This document shows positions 10,546-22,904 of a stretch of DNA of 64,000 nt, piece by piece. The stretch's first letter is position 1, and every line of letters begins with the position of its first letter. The position numbers were made by a program, and so were the translations under genes. Under the pieces are notes generated by a model. That model made no database searches. It saw only the letters and a list, made by a program, of their open reading frames with translations, and was not told where the DNA came from. Origin of the DNA: Isoetes taiwanensis (taxonomy: Eukaryota; Streptophyta; Lycopodiopsida; Isoetales; Isoetaceae); contig JAJEKV010000040.1 of NCBI GenBank assembly GCA_021234155.1, forward strand, positions 12,850,719 through 12,914,718, in the 5' to 3' direction.

Positions 10546-13500
10546 TTGTTGGAGATGGGTGTCTTTTTAGTGATTTAAATCAAATTGCATAGCACACTAA
10601 CAAACCTCTCTTTAAAGAACCTTAACCCCTTTAAGGAACCCCTTTAGAAGCTTTCTGCCAAAAATAGAAAAATCAAATGATCCATTATGCATAATAGTTG
10701 TCTATATTTAAAGGCATGTGAGGTGAAAAATACGGATGAAACATTGAAATGCAATTGAAGGTGTTAACATTATCATGGAAACAATTTGTGTGTTCTCCAT
10801 TTTTCTTAACATTCCACTTCCTAAAGTAAACAACAACATCATTTTTTCACTATATCACGATTGTTATTATCCGGTAAGGTGGCAAGGACTATAAGCGTAG
10901 TTATTAAGCTATTTTACATTGGTTCCATATAATCATCAGTTTTTCGATGTGATGCATTTCAAAGATATTAAAGTACCATTTTGGACAAGCTGCTACAACT
11001 GACTTGTAGGGACTCAAAAATGCGTGTTATTTAGTACGCAAGATCAAAAGAGGCACATGTCATCTGGGCATGAATCTAGAAAACCCATGCAAACCACTCA
11101 TAATACTACCCATTTCTGTTAAAAATTCTCATATGTTCTAAGAATGAAGGGTGCTTTAACCATATCTTTTGTGAAATCTTCTATATGGAGAAATATAAAA
11201 TAAGTCAAAATACATGAAGCCATCCAAACATATGTCGGTTTACGCAAACATTATTTCTCTAGTCACGGATACAGGCAATTCCTTACCTCAGATTAATCAT
11301 ATGGTACCTTCTTTTGCCTATATATTTGCCCGCAGTCCTTCAAATCCTTTGATCCAAATAGACTTTCGAAACCCTGAGAGAATGAAAAACAACTATAAAA
11401 AGCTTGTAAGTTAAGGTCCTTGGCATAACTTTTGTAACATCCAAAGAAAATAAATAAACTTCTCTCTGTTTTGCCATTCTCAATTCTCGGGATTCCTTGA
11501 GCAGCCCGGACCCCTTCGAGCATCAACCATATTCGTATAGAACAAAAATGGGGCACATCACGCACTTTCATGCTTCGGGTTTCCTCCTTATCATTCTAGC
11601 ATTGCTATACTAAGCTGGAAGTACTCTACGTAACCCAGATCTTCCAAGAACCCCACGCGATTCAATGGCATAGTCGCCGACATATAAATGCATAAATATT
11701 ATCATTGCAAGCGCCATGCAACTATATTTGGTATCCATAACAAAGCGTATCATTGCTTTACACCATCTCACATAATGTATCTTCTGACTAACACTTTCAA
11801 ATATTACATTTCTCATTATAGTGCTCTCACGATCACAATTATCACAAAAGGATAAATAATAGGTCCTTAAATATAAAAACATATGTATCATGCCTACCCT
11901 TCTTGCCCGAGATGATTTAAAACAAACTAAGCGTAGAGATCTTTGATTGCTCCATTTGATGTAATCAAAAACTCCAAAAATATAGCAGTCAGGGTTACAT
12001 TTAGATTAAACCAATGGATAATCATAAATCATCTACATTTAATCAAAATCTAAATTGATATCCTTGGTGCAAACCCGGATCTAGCAAGTAACTTAAAAAT
12101 TAAGTGTGAGATCATGGAAAACCACAGAGACATAATAGTTGAACTACATTGTGGAAATCTCAAACATCGTTGTGGAATATTTTTGTTGGTCTCCTTGCTT
12201 AGCGAGGTTCTCCAATTATCCCACGAAAAAATAAAAAGCAAACATTCAATAGCAAAAAGGCTAAGGCATTAGTCAAACAAATGCAAGCAGGCTAGGCGCG
12301 AATAAATGGATTTGATATATGCACTCAAAAAGCGTCGGCTGAGATCAAACACTTAAAAAGAGATATTTATTGGATCAAATTTATAGACCTTTTAAAAATC
12401 AAATGGCAAAATACATGTATTGAAACACGTTACCCTCAACCTTGGACTGCATAAAGTTCTCTGCATGAAACATATCGTGATACCAAGACCACACGCCTCA
12501 ACCCAAGACAACTTGCATATACCGCGATAGAACATGCAACTCACAGAAAAGTGGGAAAGAGAGAATGAGTAAAGCGTGCACCTTAGCGTAACGGATAAAG
12601 TGATGCCATACCTTAATAAAACTTATTGCATCTATGCAAGACCCATTACAGAAATAACAAGCGGGAAATGAACACGGAGAATGAATAAACATTGATCTAT
12701 AGCAAAAGCGAGTTTCATCGAATTTATATACCGAAAACTTGCATCTTTAGGAATTCTAAATCCACACTGCAAAAAAAATATATTAGGGGAATGAAAGAAA
12801 GTAGATTGAGTTACCCGATGGTTTTGCCTTATTACATACAAACAATAAGGATATTTATACGCAAAGAAATAATGCCATGCATCAACATATTTTTCTATTA
12901 AAATCACAACCCTCTTTTCCAAGCACAAACCTCAAATGCCTCCCGGAAAAGAAAAAATGAATGCGATTGGTAGAAATAATAGACCTTTGGAATATAGAAA
13001 TGCTGCCCAAAAAATGCGGGGATATTTTGGATCTGTTCATCATCTTAGGAATGATCGGCCATGAGCGTTTCCTAAGCAGAATGAGCGTGATGCCTAATCT
13101 AAAAAGATAAGCTAATCTCTCAATCCCTAGCGGAAAGAAATAGCCGGTATACGCTGTGCATACGAGAAAACGCTTCCTTGCTGAAAAAAATCCAACTCTG
13201 TATATTGAAAAAGTGGAAGTATTTTGGAAAATGGAGAAAGCAGAAGTAACATATGTAGAGGAAAAAGTGTTAGCTGGCAGAAGCGTTAGCGAGCCGGAAA
13301 GCCACAATTTAAGTAAGTAGGCTAGTAAGCGTGTACTTGCAGGCAGCAGAGACTAGTATCAACCGACATGTTTTACTGCGGCCTTTAGATCCCATATGTG
13401 CAGCCGACTAGCGGCCTGGGAAGCTTGCAAAGTAATACATGATTTTCTCTTGTAATTATTTTTATTGTTGAAGTGTTATACTTGATGTTATTAATGTATT

Positions 13501-14046
13501 AACTTCGTTTAAGGATGAGTTTCGATAGAATGAATAGTCTTAGGGAGAAAGTATGTTTTATAAAGAATGTGGGGGCTAGCTTAAACCTTTATCTATAGTA
13601 GAAAATTTGAGAAGAGACCCAAAACTTATACTCGAAATGTCGTACTTAGACATATTTAATACATCAACAAAAAGATAGGTATTGATATGCGAAACATAAA
13701 TTTCATCATGGTTCATTGGCATACTTTTGTATATGATGGAACTCTAAGCCGCCATCTCTACATGGTGCACCAAACTTTTCTTGAATGGTTCCATGATATC
13801 TTCACTTCTTCTCTGAGATAAAATCTGGCAGATGTAAAAAAGTGAAATGCATGTGAGTCGTGATTGAGCTGTCCATGATGTCTCGACTATCGGTCAGCGT
13901 GAGACAACGAAGCGAGCTCATATATGGAACCGAGATACCGCCTTAGGACAAAACCATTTTGTAGACCCTAAAATGCCAATTGTGTGGACAATGTCGTTTT
14001 TCCATATGATAAAAGAGACAAACAATTGGAGGTAAGTAAGTAGATA
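10546..14046. other. AT-rich intergenic DNA, no gene recognised
   Basis: No open frame here shows a known domain. The longest, on the complement at 12882-13307, has the Phe/Ser/Arg-rich composition of a chance frame and lacks any motif. No tRNA-like cloverleaf or tandem array was noticed. Confidence 0.6.
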
Positions 14047-14215
14047 TGACTATAAATTTTAGGTGGCGTATCTCAGTACCCAAAGTGGCAATGGTCCGTG
14101 TGATTATGAGTTTATGCTGATCATTGCCCAGCAGCGGTTAGTGATTGCCAAAAGGTACTCAGCTCCCCTTCTTCTAGAAGCCCCGAGAACAATTCTTTGG
14201 GCCATGTATGCAGTA
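14047..14215 (+). repeat. left part of a tandem repeat unit (interrupted copy)
   Basis: The block from ctataaattttaggtgg to gggccatgtatgcag matches the end of the ~1.4 kb repeat units at about 27580-27735, 28990-29143 and 46670-46822. Here it is cut at 14215. It resumes at about 15426 with catgtcgggtcgagagagag, and again after the LTR element at 26406. Confidence 0.8.
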
Positions 14216-15425
14216 AGTAAACGGCGGTTTTGTGAAAATTCACGGAATATTCACATTTCTTACTTTAGGTATTTTAGGTTTATGTCGATTATTAGGGTGG
14301 CCTTAAACATCGCCGCCATAGCGAGGCTTCCCCTTGTTCGAGCTTCCATGGCGAGCGCCATAGCGGAAACCGTAGCGAGCTGCCATATGAGCTTCCACTT
14401 GTTACGAGCTTCCATACTTGAGCTTGGTATATAGCAAAAGTGCCATAACGGCGCCATAGCGAGAATCACCGAGTTTTCTCCTGTGAGCCTCCCATAGGCA
14501 TCTTGCTTGTTTTACTTGTGAGGCGAGCATTTGTTGGTACGGCGTGACCATTATCTCTGTTCTTGAGCTATCGAGCGAGCAACACAAATCTTACTTTGTT
14601 CTTGTTCTCGAACTTTCGGTCGGCGGTAGGATGGCGGATCTGTATCTTCGGCACAAGCGAGGCGAGGGGGTGGGGCATAATCAGCAAATTTAGTGATTAG
14701 AGCAGTAGATAAGGTGCTTATACACCCAATTTGCTGCTCTGATCTGTTTCCTTTTCACATTTCGAGACTCTTCTTGCGAGATCACATTTCCTTTTTCGCG
14801 GCAAAGCTCGAATAAAGGCGGAAGCCAGCTTAGCAGTTACGCGCTTCTTGATGATTGCAAATAAACTGCCCTTCTTCAATGATTCTAGAGATTGAAGCCA
14901 AAATCGCCAGCGAAACACTCAAAATCTCAAGAAAACACCATGCCAAACCAAGAGCGGAATTGGCTGCTTGAGGAAGCGAGGGTGCAAAGGGCGCAACCCA
15001 AATTTGAGTGGAGTTAGGCGGCCGATAGGTGCTTACGCGAAACTGCTGCTCACGATCTGACTCTTTCTGTTTCGGACTCTTCTTGCAGAGATCCTGTTTC
15101 CTTTTGCGGCAAAAATACCGAATCTGAAGAGCAGAAAAATAACTAGCGGATGCAAGCTTCTTAGGTGATTGCAAATGGCTTGCCCCCCTTCTTCAATGAT
15201 TCTAGAGATTGAAGGGGCCAAAATGTATGAAACACTCAAAATCTCAAAAGAAATACCATGCCAAACCAAGAGCGAATTTTCACAAAAGCTGGCGGTTTCA
15301 CGTTTGGTAGCCGGCCCGGATTTAGAGGTTTCAGGCGATGGCTGGCGGTGGCCGGGTTCTGCGTACGTGATAGCGGCGGCGCCGCGCGCGCGGTTCTGCG
15401 GCGAAACCTCAATCGGCGGTTACAC
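14216..15425. mobile_element. ~1.2 kb insertion, candidate non-autonomous DNA transposon
   Basis: The uninterrupted paralogues read atgtatgcagccatgtcggg, but here 1.2 kb separates atgtatgcag from catgtcggg, with CAG present at both joins (possible 3 bp target duplication). The ends carry a weak inverted similarity (gtaagtaaacggcgg at the left, the reverse of ccgccgattgagg at the right). Inside are a ~310 bp tandem duplication and a short GCCATAGCG-rich stretch at about 14315-14460. No transposase frame is seen. The insertion itself is well supported by the paralogues; its class is a guess. Confidence 0.55.
14698..15295. repeat. two tandem ~310 bp repeats
   Basis: The block from about 14698 and the block from about 15010 share long segments in the same order: tgctgctc..atct, gactcttcttgc, cttcttcaatgattctagag (14872 and 15188), and ccatgccaaaccaagagcg. 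They differ by many short indels. Confidence 0.75.
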
Positions 15426-15446
15426 AGCATGTCGGGTCGAGAGAGA

Positions 15447-15453
15447 GAGCATG
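15447..15453. repeat. left target-site duplication of gypsy element 1
   Basis: gagcatg here matches gagcatg at 26406-26412, just after the 3' LTR. The empty site in the sister repeats reads gagagagcatggga (27752-27763), which confirms insertion into this sequence. Confidence 0.65.
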
Positions 15454-15454
15454 C

Positions 15455-16028
15455 TGCTAGTCACGTGCCTCACAGTGCGGGACTATTCATCATCTACGAC
15501 GGAACCGGTCAAGCTCAAGGATCCTCGATCGACCCGCGGGTCAGCCATCAAAGGAAGGCTGTGAGAAGACCAAGCGGCCGGACCCGCGCGGTCAAAGAGA
15601 AGCCTATCAGAAGCGTAGCTCGGACAAGTGACGGCCCATCACCGCCCGCGTCGGCGTCGGCATGATTCTAGAGCCTTCAAGAACGCAGCCCACATTCACA
15701 AATCGAGGCCTCCTTCGAGTCGGCAGAATCGGTCAGAGTGTCTATATTGGGCTGAGCCATTGTCACTATATATATGACTAGAGCTCGCACATGAGCTCTA
15801 GATGAGTTTTTAAGTCTTGTCTCCTTTGAGTTCTTCTCTCTATTGCGAGGAAACTCATGTATGTTCATCATTGATATCGAGGAAGCTTATCATTTTCTCT
15901 CATTTGTTCTGTTTTCTTCTTAACTGCTTCTGCTTCTTGCAAATCGCGTGTGATCCCAGAACTCTCCTGTTAGATCCACGAGTCCTCTTGAGGCTGTCTT
16001 CGAGTTCCAGAACCCAGAACCCCAAACA
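15455..16028 (+). repeat. 5' LTR of gypsy element 1
   Basis: The LTR starts with tgctagtcacgtgcc, compared with tgttagtcacgtgcc in element 2, and ends near ccccaaaca. It matches 25837-26405 and 44917-45489 along its whole length. A TATA box (ctatatatatg, about 15766-15776) is followed by a conserved agagct..catgagctc palindrome, so transcription probably starts about 30 bases after the TATA. The pyrimidine-rich tail (cttcttcttctc in the other copies) is typical of a polyadenylation/R-U5 region. Confidence 0.85.
15766..15776 (+). promoter_or_regulatory. TATA box in 5' LTR
   Basis: ctatatatatg is conserved in all three LTR copies (also at about 26147 and 45227) at the same place, followed by gactagagct. 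It is the likely core promoter of the element. Confidence 0.7.
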
Positions 16029-16239
16029 ACATGCATTAGGGTCTGATTCCATCCTACTTTCTTACATGCATATATGCATTAGAAATTTCCATGAGAAGAA
16101 CTCCTTTCTCCCAGACGACCTCTAAGCTTGGAAGCATACATCGGCGTCCGGAAGCTGTTAGCGACATGTATGGATACCGCTTATGACATAGAGGAGGCCA
16201 TCTTGATCTAGAGGCTGATGTCGAAGGCGCCACCAACCC

Positions 16240-17835
16240 CTCGTGTCTGTCTGCGTCCCAGTTCCCTTAGCGTGCAAACGTACTCACAACCTCAGTCACC
16301 TCATACTTCTCGGGAGCCCTATCAGGCTCAGCAACTATAACCCGTGCTTTCCTTACCCCGAACATGCCCACCATCCATCATTCATATATGCCGGGCCATA
16401 CGCCTCTTCCTTCACAACCATCATCTCCCCAGGGTGAGCAAGGATATCCACTGCAAGTCTCTCTTTAGCGCCTACCCGAGATATCACTTTCCTACATTTC
16501 CCCTTTGCCCTTCTGTTTTACAGCATACGGATCTCAAAACCAATGCTCAAGCAACCCGGTTCCTCAACGCGATGCGCCTTCGCCGAGGGGTCGCCCGGGC
16601 ACCATACCACATCCACCTCAACCTCAATATCCTCACTATCTTTGTTCACATCCGGCCAAGCACTTTCACATCTACCTTTGGACCTACAGAGCTAACTTAT
16701 CCACCTTTGGCAACGAAAGGCAAACCATAGACCAAAAGTGCTTTCGAGGCCCACATGGAAGAATTTGAGGCTCTAGGCATCCTAAATGGTCATACTTGAC
16801 CTCAAGCGAAATTCCACATCTTTTCCACCACCACTAGCGTGGCTCTCCTCATCAATGGCTCATGTCCAACAAAAGCCATTGGAAACAAGGCTTAGTCAAT
16901 CACGAACTGCTTTTACGTCTCATTATGGGACCACGGATGATGATCAGCATCTCAAGCAGCTCAATGAACTTCAGCAAGGAGCCTGAGATGCAGGGATTTT
17001 TAGCGGGGATGCGACTTCACATTACCTTCCTATAAGTAAGCTCCAGTACCCCACCACCGAGCGGGATTTTGGTCACGGTTTCTCCCAGGACTTCCTCGCT
17101 ATTGACTCATGGCCGGAGCTGCGTCCCAAGACTTTGGGCGGCTTCTCGACCTGTCAATCACTCAGTCAATTTTCCTCCCGTGGCTCTTCAAAACTCCATT
17201 CATTCCTGTCATGGATTCCTGAGGCGAGTACATTCAGCCTCAACAGCTAATCCACGGCCTTGATCGGTCACGGTGCCATATTTTACGGAAATACCAGGCC
17301 ATTTGGCAAATGAGTGCGAAAACTCCACCAATGGCCGCCTCGTGCAAGCGATGCAACATGTGCAATCTCATGCCGCGGAAGAGTGCACTGCGCACTCATC
17401 CCTGCCCAGTTCGCAGCAAATGGTTTATCAAGTGCAAGAAGCCACGCACCGGCAACAATCGCACTATCGGCTGACCACCGCCCCGGTGCAACCCACTCCA
17501 ACTCTATCAGCTTAGCGGGAGCAACAGCGAGGATCAACCCGCATTACTCCTTTTGATCCTTCTAAAAGCTCGGTGTTATCACTTTGTCAGAATGGGGTCA
17601 TACCACCACGGCGTGTCCTCAACTTCCACAAGTTCAGGTACAGCTTCACGGCTGCATCCGGACCACATCGGTCGCCTCACGGCTTACCAACTCACGGATT
17701 GCTAATGGCAAACAAGGCGAGACCAGTTCTTAGAAGCCACCAGAGCCTCGGCAATCACGCCCCATCAACGGCTCGGCAAAATCAGCCTCAGTGGATCAAC
17801 AAGCCTGGGGAGGAAATTTTTTCGGGCACTTAATC
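16240..17835 (+). pseudogene. gag of gypsy element 1, broken
   Basis: Open stretches of 60-130 codons in shifting frames are Pro-, His- and Ser-rich. They are followed by a capsid-like part (LAWLSSSMAHVQQKPLE near 16825-16880, then LLRLIMGPRMMI near 16911). IPGHLANEC at about 17290-17316 is the second half of a CCHC zinc knuckle (G-H-x4-C). The second half of the frame up to 17835 is Gln- and Pro-rich. This part is missing from element 2, so no sister copy is available for checking the frame. Confidence 0.6.
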
Positions 17836-18021
17836 CTCGGTCGGCCGTCAAATTGGGTTGGTTTAGTTTCACGCGGACTAAGGCATCACGTCCCTTGACC
17901 ATTATTAGAATAGCGCGCCCAACTGCGCGCGGTTGACACCATTCCTCATGAGGAGACGAAAAAGGTTCACTTTTACTTGCACGACGGGAAGCTCATACCG
18001 CATGTCATGCCAAAGTTAAGC

Positions 18022-18760
18022 AAAGCATTTTGAACCTCATGCAAGTGCGGAAGGCGCACATTGGCAAATGTTCATACCCACCACCAGAGCTCAACAAAAC
18101 CGAATACACCTTCCACATCTCCTCCCGCGCTCTCGGGCGTATCCCAATGACTAACGCGAGGGTTGACTTACTCACCAAAGAAGTTCTTTGCTTCTACCAC
18201 GCACTCGGCACCGGTGGAACCAGCAGTCCTTTTTCTCATGTGCCTCCTAGAACTCCAGAGGAGCTAGCCAAGATCAAGATTCCTTTAAGCTTGGCAACCA
18301 TTTTGAAACTGTCACAGCTCTCAGGACCGGTTACCTCCCGTACATTCTGGTTGGGGGCATTGCTACCTCTACACCCGGTCCATGCCACGGTGGGCAATCA
18401 ACAAGTCAATCATGTTCCAGATTGATGGGGGTAAGCGGTCAATCTCATCACGGATAAACTCATAGCAAACAAATGGGCATCAAACAACTCTTTCGTGCCC
18501 TTATGACATCAAGTTGGCTAATGGCCATATCACGAGACCTCAAAGCGTCCGCCTCTTCTTCACATCAACATCGGTGATCTCGTTTCCCCATGGAATTTGG
18601 GTTTGGGAAAGCTGGCGAAGAATCCGGTGACCATGAAATGTTGGTTGAGACCTTTTCTCCGCGCCGAGGCCAAGAGTATCCATTCTTTGGAGCCCGCGGA
18701 TCAGTTAGTCATCGCGATGGTCACCTCAATGCCACTATGGACTTGCAAGCGAAGCGGGAT
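18022..18760 (+). pseudogene. protease region of gypsy element 1, broken
   Basis: The stretch reads SLATILKL at about 18289, then a conserved part with the sense of G-D-Y-E-M-L-V-x-x-P-F-L-A-E-A-K-S-I-H (18620-18690 and 37695-37765), resembling the C-terminal half of a retroelement aspartic protease. The active D-T/S-G triad could not be placed. Position 18022 is where the homology with element 2 begins. Comparing the two copies shows mostly short indels between them. Confidence 0.5.
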
Positions 18761-19399
18761 CATTTACGTTGGTATAAGGAACCCTCTCTCGAGACACAAA
18801 TTAAAGAAGCTTCGGAATATTTATCAGGGTCGGGCTCCACTCGAGTGCGCCTCTGTCCTACCCCGTATGCTGATCCTTGGGGAGAAATGACTCTTGATCA
18901 GGACCCGGTATGGTTGCTTTGCTTGATCGCCACGGCTCCTTGCAATGAATCCAAGCGTGTTGATCACTTTTCAGATCTTTGAACCTCACCGCAACTCACG
19001 GTGTACCTGTCTTGAAGCAGCCTCTGCTGGATGAAGCTTCGGCAACCCCTCGCGCCACCCGCGCCAAAGTGCCGCATCGGTTATGCTCAACCTCCTGCGC
19101 ACACATTATCCGGAATCTTGAAGTAATACCCCATGACCGGACTCGAGCGTGAGATGCGTGGGCGTGGGCAACAATCAACTTTGTCGCATTGGCGCCGTCT
19201 TGACCCCTTATGCGTAGCGGAAAAGTCAATTTTGTTCAAAAAATTCAAACACATTTTGGCACAGGTTCACGAGAGATCTTGGGAATCAACAAAAGCTGGA
19301 GACTCACCATTTCCACCGTCGATGCGACCGGTTGCTTAGCGGCGATGCAGAGCTCAACCCTAATTACGGTGATCGCGTCCGTAGGAAATTGACAAACTC

Positions 19400-20580
19400 C
19401 TTCTTTGCGAGGTTTGATCTATGAGGTCAAACGATACGAATGGGTAGGCCCATCGTCGACTGCCCTCAAACACAATGGTAAGATCGCGTCTGTGTGGACT
19501 CTAGGAAACTCAATCCAGGCCGCGGGCGTGATCATTTTCCACTTCCCTTCACGGACCGGATTACGGAAGAGGTGGGTGGACATGAATGTACTCCTCCTTC
19601 ATGGATGGTTTTTACGGCTGCAATGGAATCTCAATCAAAGAATGCGATCAACTCAAGACTACTTTCACCACCCAGGTAAGTCACTTTTTTGCCACCACAA
19701 GGTGGTTCCTTTTGGATTATCAAACTCTGCATCAGCGTTTCCAGCGCATCATGCTGTCATTCTTTCCTTGATTTCATGAAGGAAAATCCCTTCTTGCAAA
19801 TTTTCAGATGACTTCTCTGCCCTCTGAGTTCCATAGGTGACCATTTTGGATAAGTGGAACTGCGTCTTCGAGAAATGTGATGAGTCGGCATTAGTCTCAA
19901 TCTGAGGAAATGCACCTTTTTATTGTCACCTACGAATTACATTGGAAGCCATGTTGTCGTGGCGAGGTATCTACGGATCACCTTAAAATCGGTTGTGCTC
20001 AAGGCTCAAGCACCAGCCAATATCAAGGAGACAGCTCTTTCTGGGTAGGTCAATTATTACTCCGCAGCCATACACGGACTAGCGGCCATTGCAGATCCCA
20101 TTCATAAACTCACGGTTGTGAATCCACGGGCTTGGAATTCCCGGTAGGATCTTTGCTTTCCAACGGCTAAACTTTTGCTTACCGAGCCGCAGGTTCTTGT
20201 TCCCTCCCTCGATAGGACTAAGCCTTTCATGTTCATGTAGATATACGGCGTTTGCTATTGGAGCTGTTCTTTCTCAAGAATATAGTCGCCTGCCCGACAA
20301 AACCAAGTAAACTCACAGCCAGCGAGAAAACTCAATTACTGGCGGCGCGGTGTCCCCTTACCTGGCGTGAAGCTTTGGGTCTCATTTTACGTGTCCAGCA
20401 GCAGTCACTACCTTTTGGGCAGTCAAATCAAGTTCTTTGTGGACCACCAAGCACTCCCTTTATTTGATCAACAAATCCGCATACGAGCGCATTGCTTTCG
20501 TTAGGTCCTTCTTCTCAAGAATTTGCTCCTTTTGAAATCGTTCATAAAGAGGCAAATCTCATATGAATCAGGATTATCTT
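19400..20580 (+). pseudogene. reverse transcriptase and RNase H of gypsy element 1, broken
   Basis: RT motifs in order: a K-x-N-G-K-I-x-S-V stretch at 19465-19495, DHFPLPF at about 19530-19550, SFMDGFYG near 19590, KTTFTTQ near 19655, VVPFGLSNSASAF at 19702-19740, and the catalytic F-S-D-D-F at 19801-19815. RNase H follows with AIGAVLSQEY at about 20250-20282 and VDHQALLYLINK-like text near 20430-20470. The catalytic aspartates are present, but shifts occur between nearly every motif pair. The text fits the Athila/Tat side of Ty3/gypsy. Confidence 0.8.
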
Positions 20581-20849
20581 TCCGCATCCACAGTGATCCC
20601 TCAGCCCGGAGTCTCGAGGCGCCTTTCGATGCTCAGCTCTTTTAGTCCGCGGCAACACCACATTGGTTCCATGATTTTCAGCCCGGTACCTCCTCCCGGG
20701 TGCTCTTCCACGAAGGCGAGGCGGCTCTCTCACCTTAGCGACAATCCCGGAAGTAGCCATCAATTTCTCCATGGTCAGTGACTACACCATAGTTCAGGAC
20801 ATCTACAAAAGAATTGGGATTACAATCCTTGACGTGTTCTACCTCATGA

Positions 20850-21990
20850 AGTTCAGGATATTGATGAGAAGCTCATCCAGGGCTAGGTGGTGGTCATTTT
20901 CATGGTGACACCACGGCCGCCAAAATCCTTCTAAAATTTGGGTATTTTTGGCCCGGCTCTTCAAAAGATGCTCCTTACGCCCTTGCGATGTGTGGCGCTT
21001 ACTTGTGGGTATTGGGGCATACCGGCCCGTGGCGCTCTTCCCGCGCGCACTTGACACCGGTCATACGCCGCGCACTTCCCAGCCGGCAAATGGGGAATGG
21101 ACTTTGTGGGACCAATAGATCCTCTGGCGGCACGCGGGTGCGTTACGTCTGGTTCTCGCGGCTACCAAATGGAAGCATTGCACTTCCGGACAACAACTGC
21201 GTGGCTGCGGCTAGGGGTCCTCTATCAGCAAATTATCGCAGCGATTACGGCTGCCCCGCGGGTGATGCATTGATGCGTGGTGTCCACATTTCATCAATCA
21301 TACTATGGTGTGGTTATCTCACGATACATCATCACAAGAAACACCTTACTATCCTCAAGGTAATGGTTTGGCGAGAAAGCACCAACAAAACTTCTGGTCA
21401 CCATTCTCGAGAAAATTTGTGGCGAGAAACTTCATACGGTGGCGGAGACAAAACTTCCCTCTCTTGTTCTTTGGGCCTACAATACTTGTTTCAAGATTGC
21501 TACTTAGGTCACCTCCTTTTAGAATTGGTTTATGTGGTCGAGGAGAGCTCTCATGCGTTTGAATACATCCTTCCAACACTTTCCGTTTTCAACTAGCTCT
21601 TTGCTCATAATCACAGTTGCACTCAAAGAAAGGGTCTATCAATTAGAGCAGGTTGGATGAACCGAAGGGATGCTTATATTAGGTGTTCTTCATGGACAGC
21701 GATTTGCAAAATCTTTACATGACAAGCGTCTGAAGACAAAACATTCAAAGAAGGCTGATTTGGTTCTTCTTTATGATTCAGTACAAAAATTTTAGGATAA
21801 ACTCAAAGTTTACGTTGGCTTGGCCCATATCAAATTGTTCAAAGTGGTTAGACAGTTTTCCAAGCTGGCGAGTTAGATGGCACTCCATTACCTACATTGG
21901 TTAATGGTTTTCGTCTCCAAAACATTTCATCACGAAGCGACAATGATCAACAACCGGTCTAGGTTCAAGCAAACACCACGAAGTGACTAG
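20850..21990 (+). pseudogene. integrase of gypsy element 1, broken
   Basis: The H2C2 zinc finger is visible as AHPGLGGGHFHG near 20870-20905, with a Cys pair near 20990. The core shows KWGMDFVGPIDP at about 21088-21123 (first catalytic Asp). YYPQGNGLA at about 21346-21372, followed by S-T-N-K-T text, marks the region of the catalytic Glu. The tail (LADLVLLYDSVQNF-like, 21750-21800, and the end near 21980) matches element 2 at 40790-40990. Integrase joins element cDNA to host DNA. Confidence 0.8.
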
Positions 21991-22089
21991 AAAGCATATT
22001 ATATTATAGTGGATATTTTTACAAAATGCGGTATTTGCCGACTATTTAAAGCTATGGAGCGCGCCACAGATACAAAAAGCGGGCTCGAG

Positions 22090-22900
22090 CCCTATCTACT
22101 AAAACCTAAGGAAAACCACTCTACTCAGGGTTGGGCGAGGTGATCTTGAGAGGAGATGGTAGAGGTTACGCCGGGATCGGCCGAAGGTGTGAACCACCTC
22201 CATCCACGTTGGTCTTAGTGGGATGTTCGGCCATCGGCATAGCAACCGTCCATTCTCACGCCCGCGATTGTGGCGGCCTTGAAGGTCGGACAATTCATCT
22301 TGCGGGTAATCCCTCACGGCGGTTAGGTAGGCATAGTCGCGGTCCTCGTTCAAACGGCGGCCATCTTTGGCGCCATCGGTTCGCCGTTTACTCGGTTTGT
22401 CTTATATAGCCAAGCGAGGAACTCCTTGTCGGCGTGGACCAATGAGAATTATGCGTGTTGCAATGCAAGGCTCTTTCCTAAGCGAGAATCTTTTTCTCCC
22501 TTGCCAAATCTAGCGGTACTCTACCGACACATTACGTTTTCATGATATCCCACTTGAGTTACTTTGCATTAAATGCCCTTGCTTCTTTTCATACCCGTCA
22601 ACGAATTAATATGTGTCCTTTGGCCACATGCATCGATCAGCTTCTCTCCGTCTCATCCCCTCCGTTCATTGTTGTTTTCTCCCTTGCGTTTTTGAGGGGA
22701 CTTAGCCAAATTTTGCCTCTCAATACACTCCTTGGCATCTTTAGGCACGGCAGCACCATCAGCGGCTCGGTTTACGCCCTCATCATACCTCTTAAGCCTC
22801 CGGTTGTCGCCCCTAAAACCTTTTAGTTCCCTCTGGCCGTCCTCAGGTAGCAGCTTCGTCCTCCGCCTTTGAATCACTCGCCGTTTACGCAAATGCGTTA
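22090..22900. other. noncoding spacer after pol in gypsy element 1
   Basis: The stretch matches 41110-41935 in element 2. Several short frames exist on both strands, including antisense frames at 22099-22353 and 41119-41328 that share a little text (a NLYHLLS run), but no frame is consistently better preserved. It is most simply read as untranslated spacer. Confidence 0.45.
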
Positions 22901-22904
22901 CCAT

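Noticed and set aside
12882..13307. 141-codon complement frame
   Set aside because: No recognised motif, composition of chance AT-rich DNA, and no neighbouring exon.
16029..16060. primer-binding site of gypsy element 1
   Set aside because: The sequence after the LTR does not clearly match the complement of a plant tRNA 3' end; damage or errors may hide it.
22099..22409. overlapping frames on both strands after pol, considered as an antisense retroelement gene
   Set aside because: The two element copies share only a few residues in any one frame, so coding is not supported.
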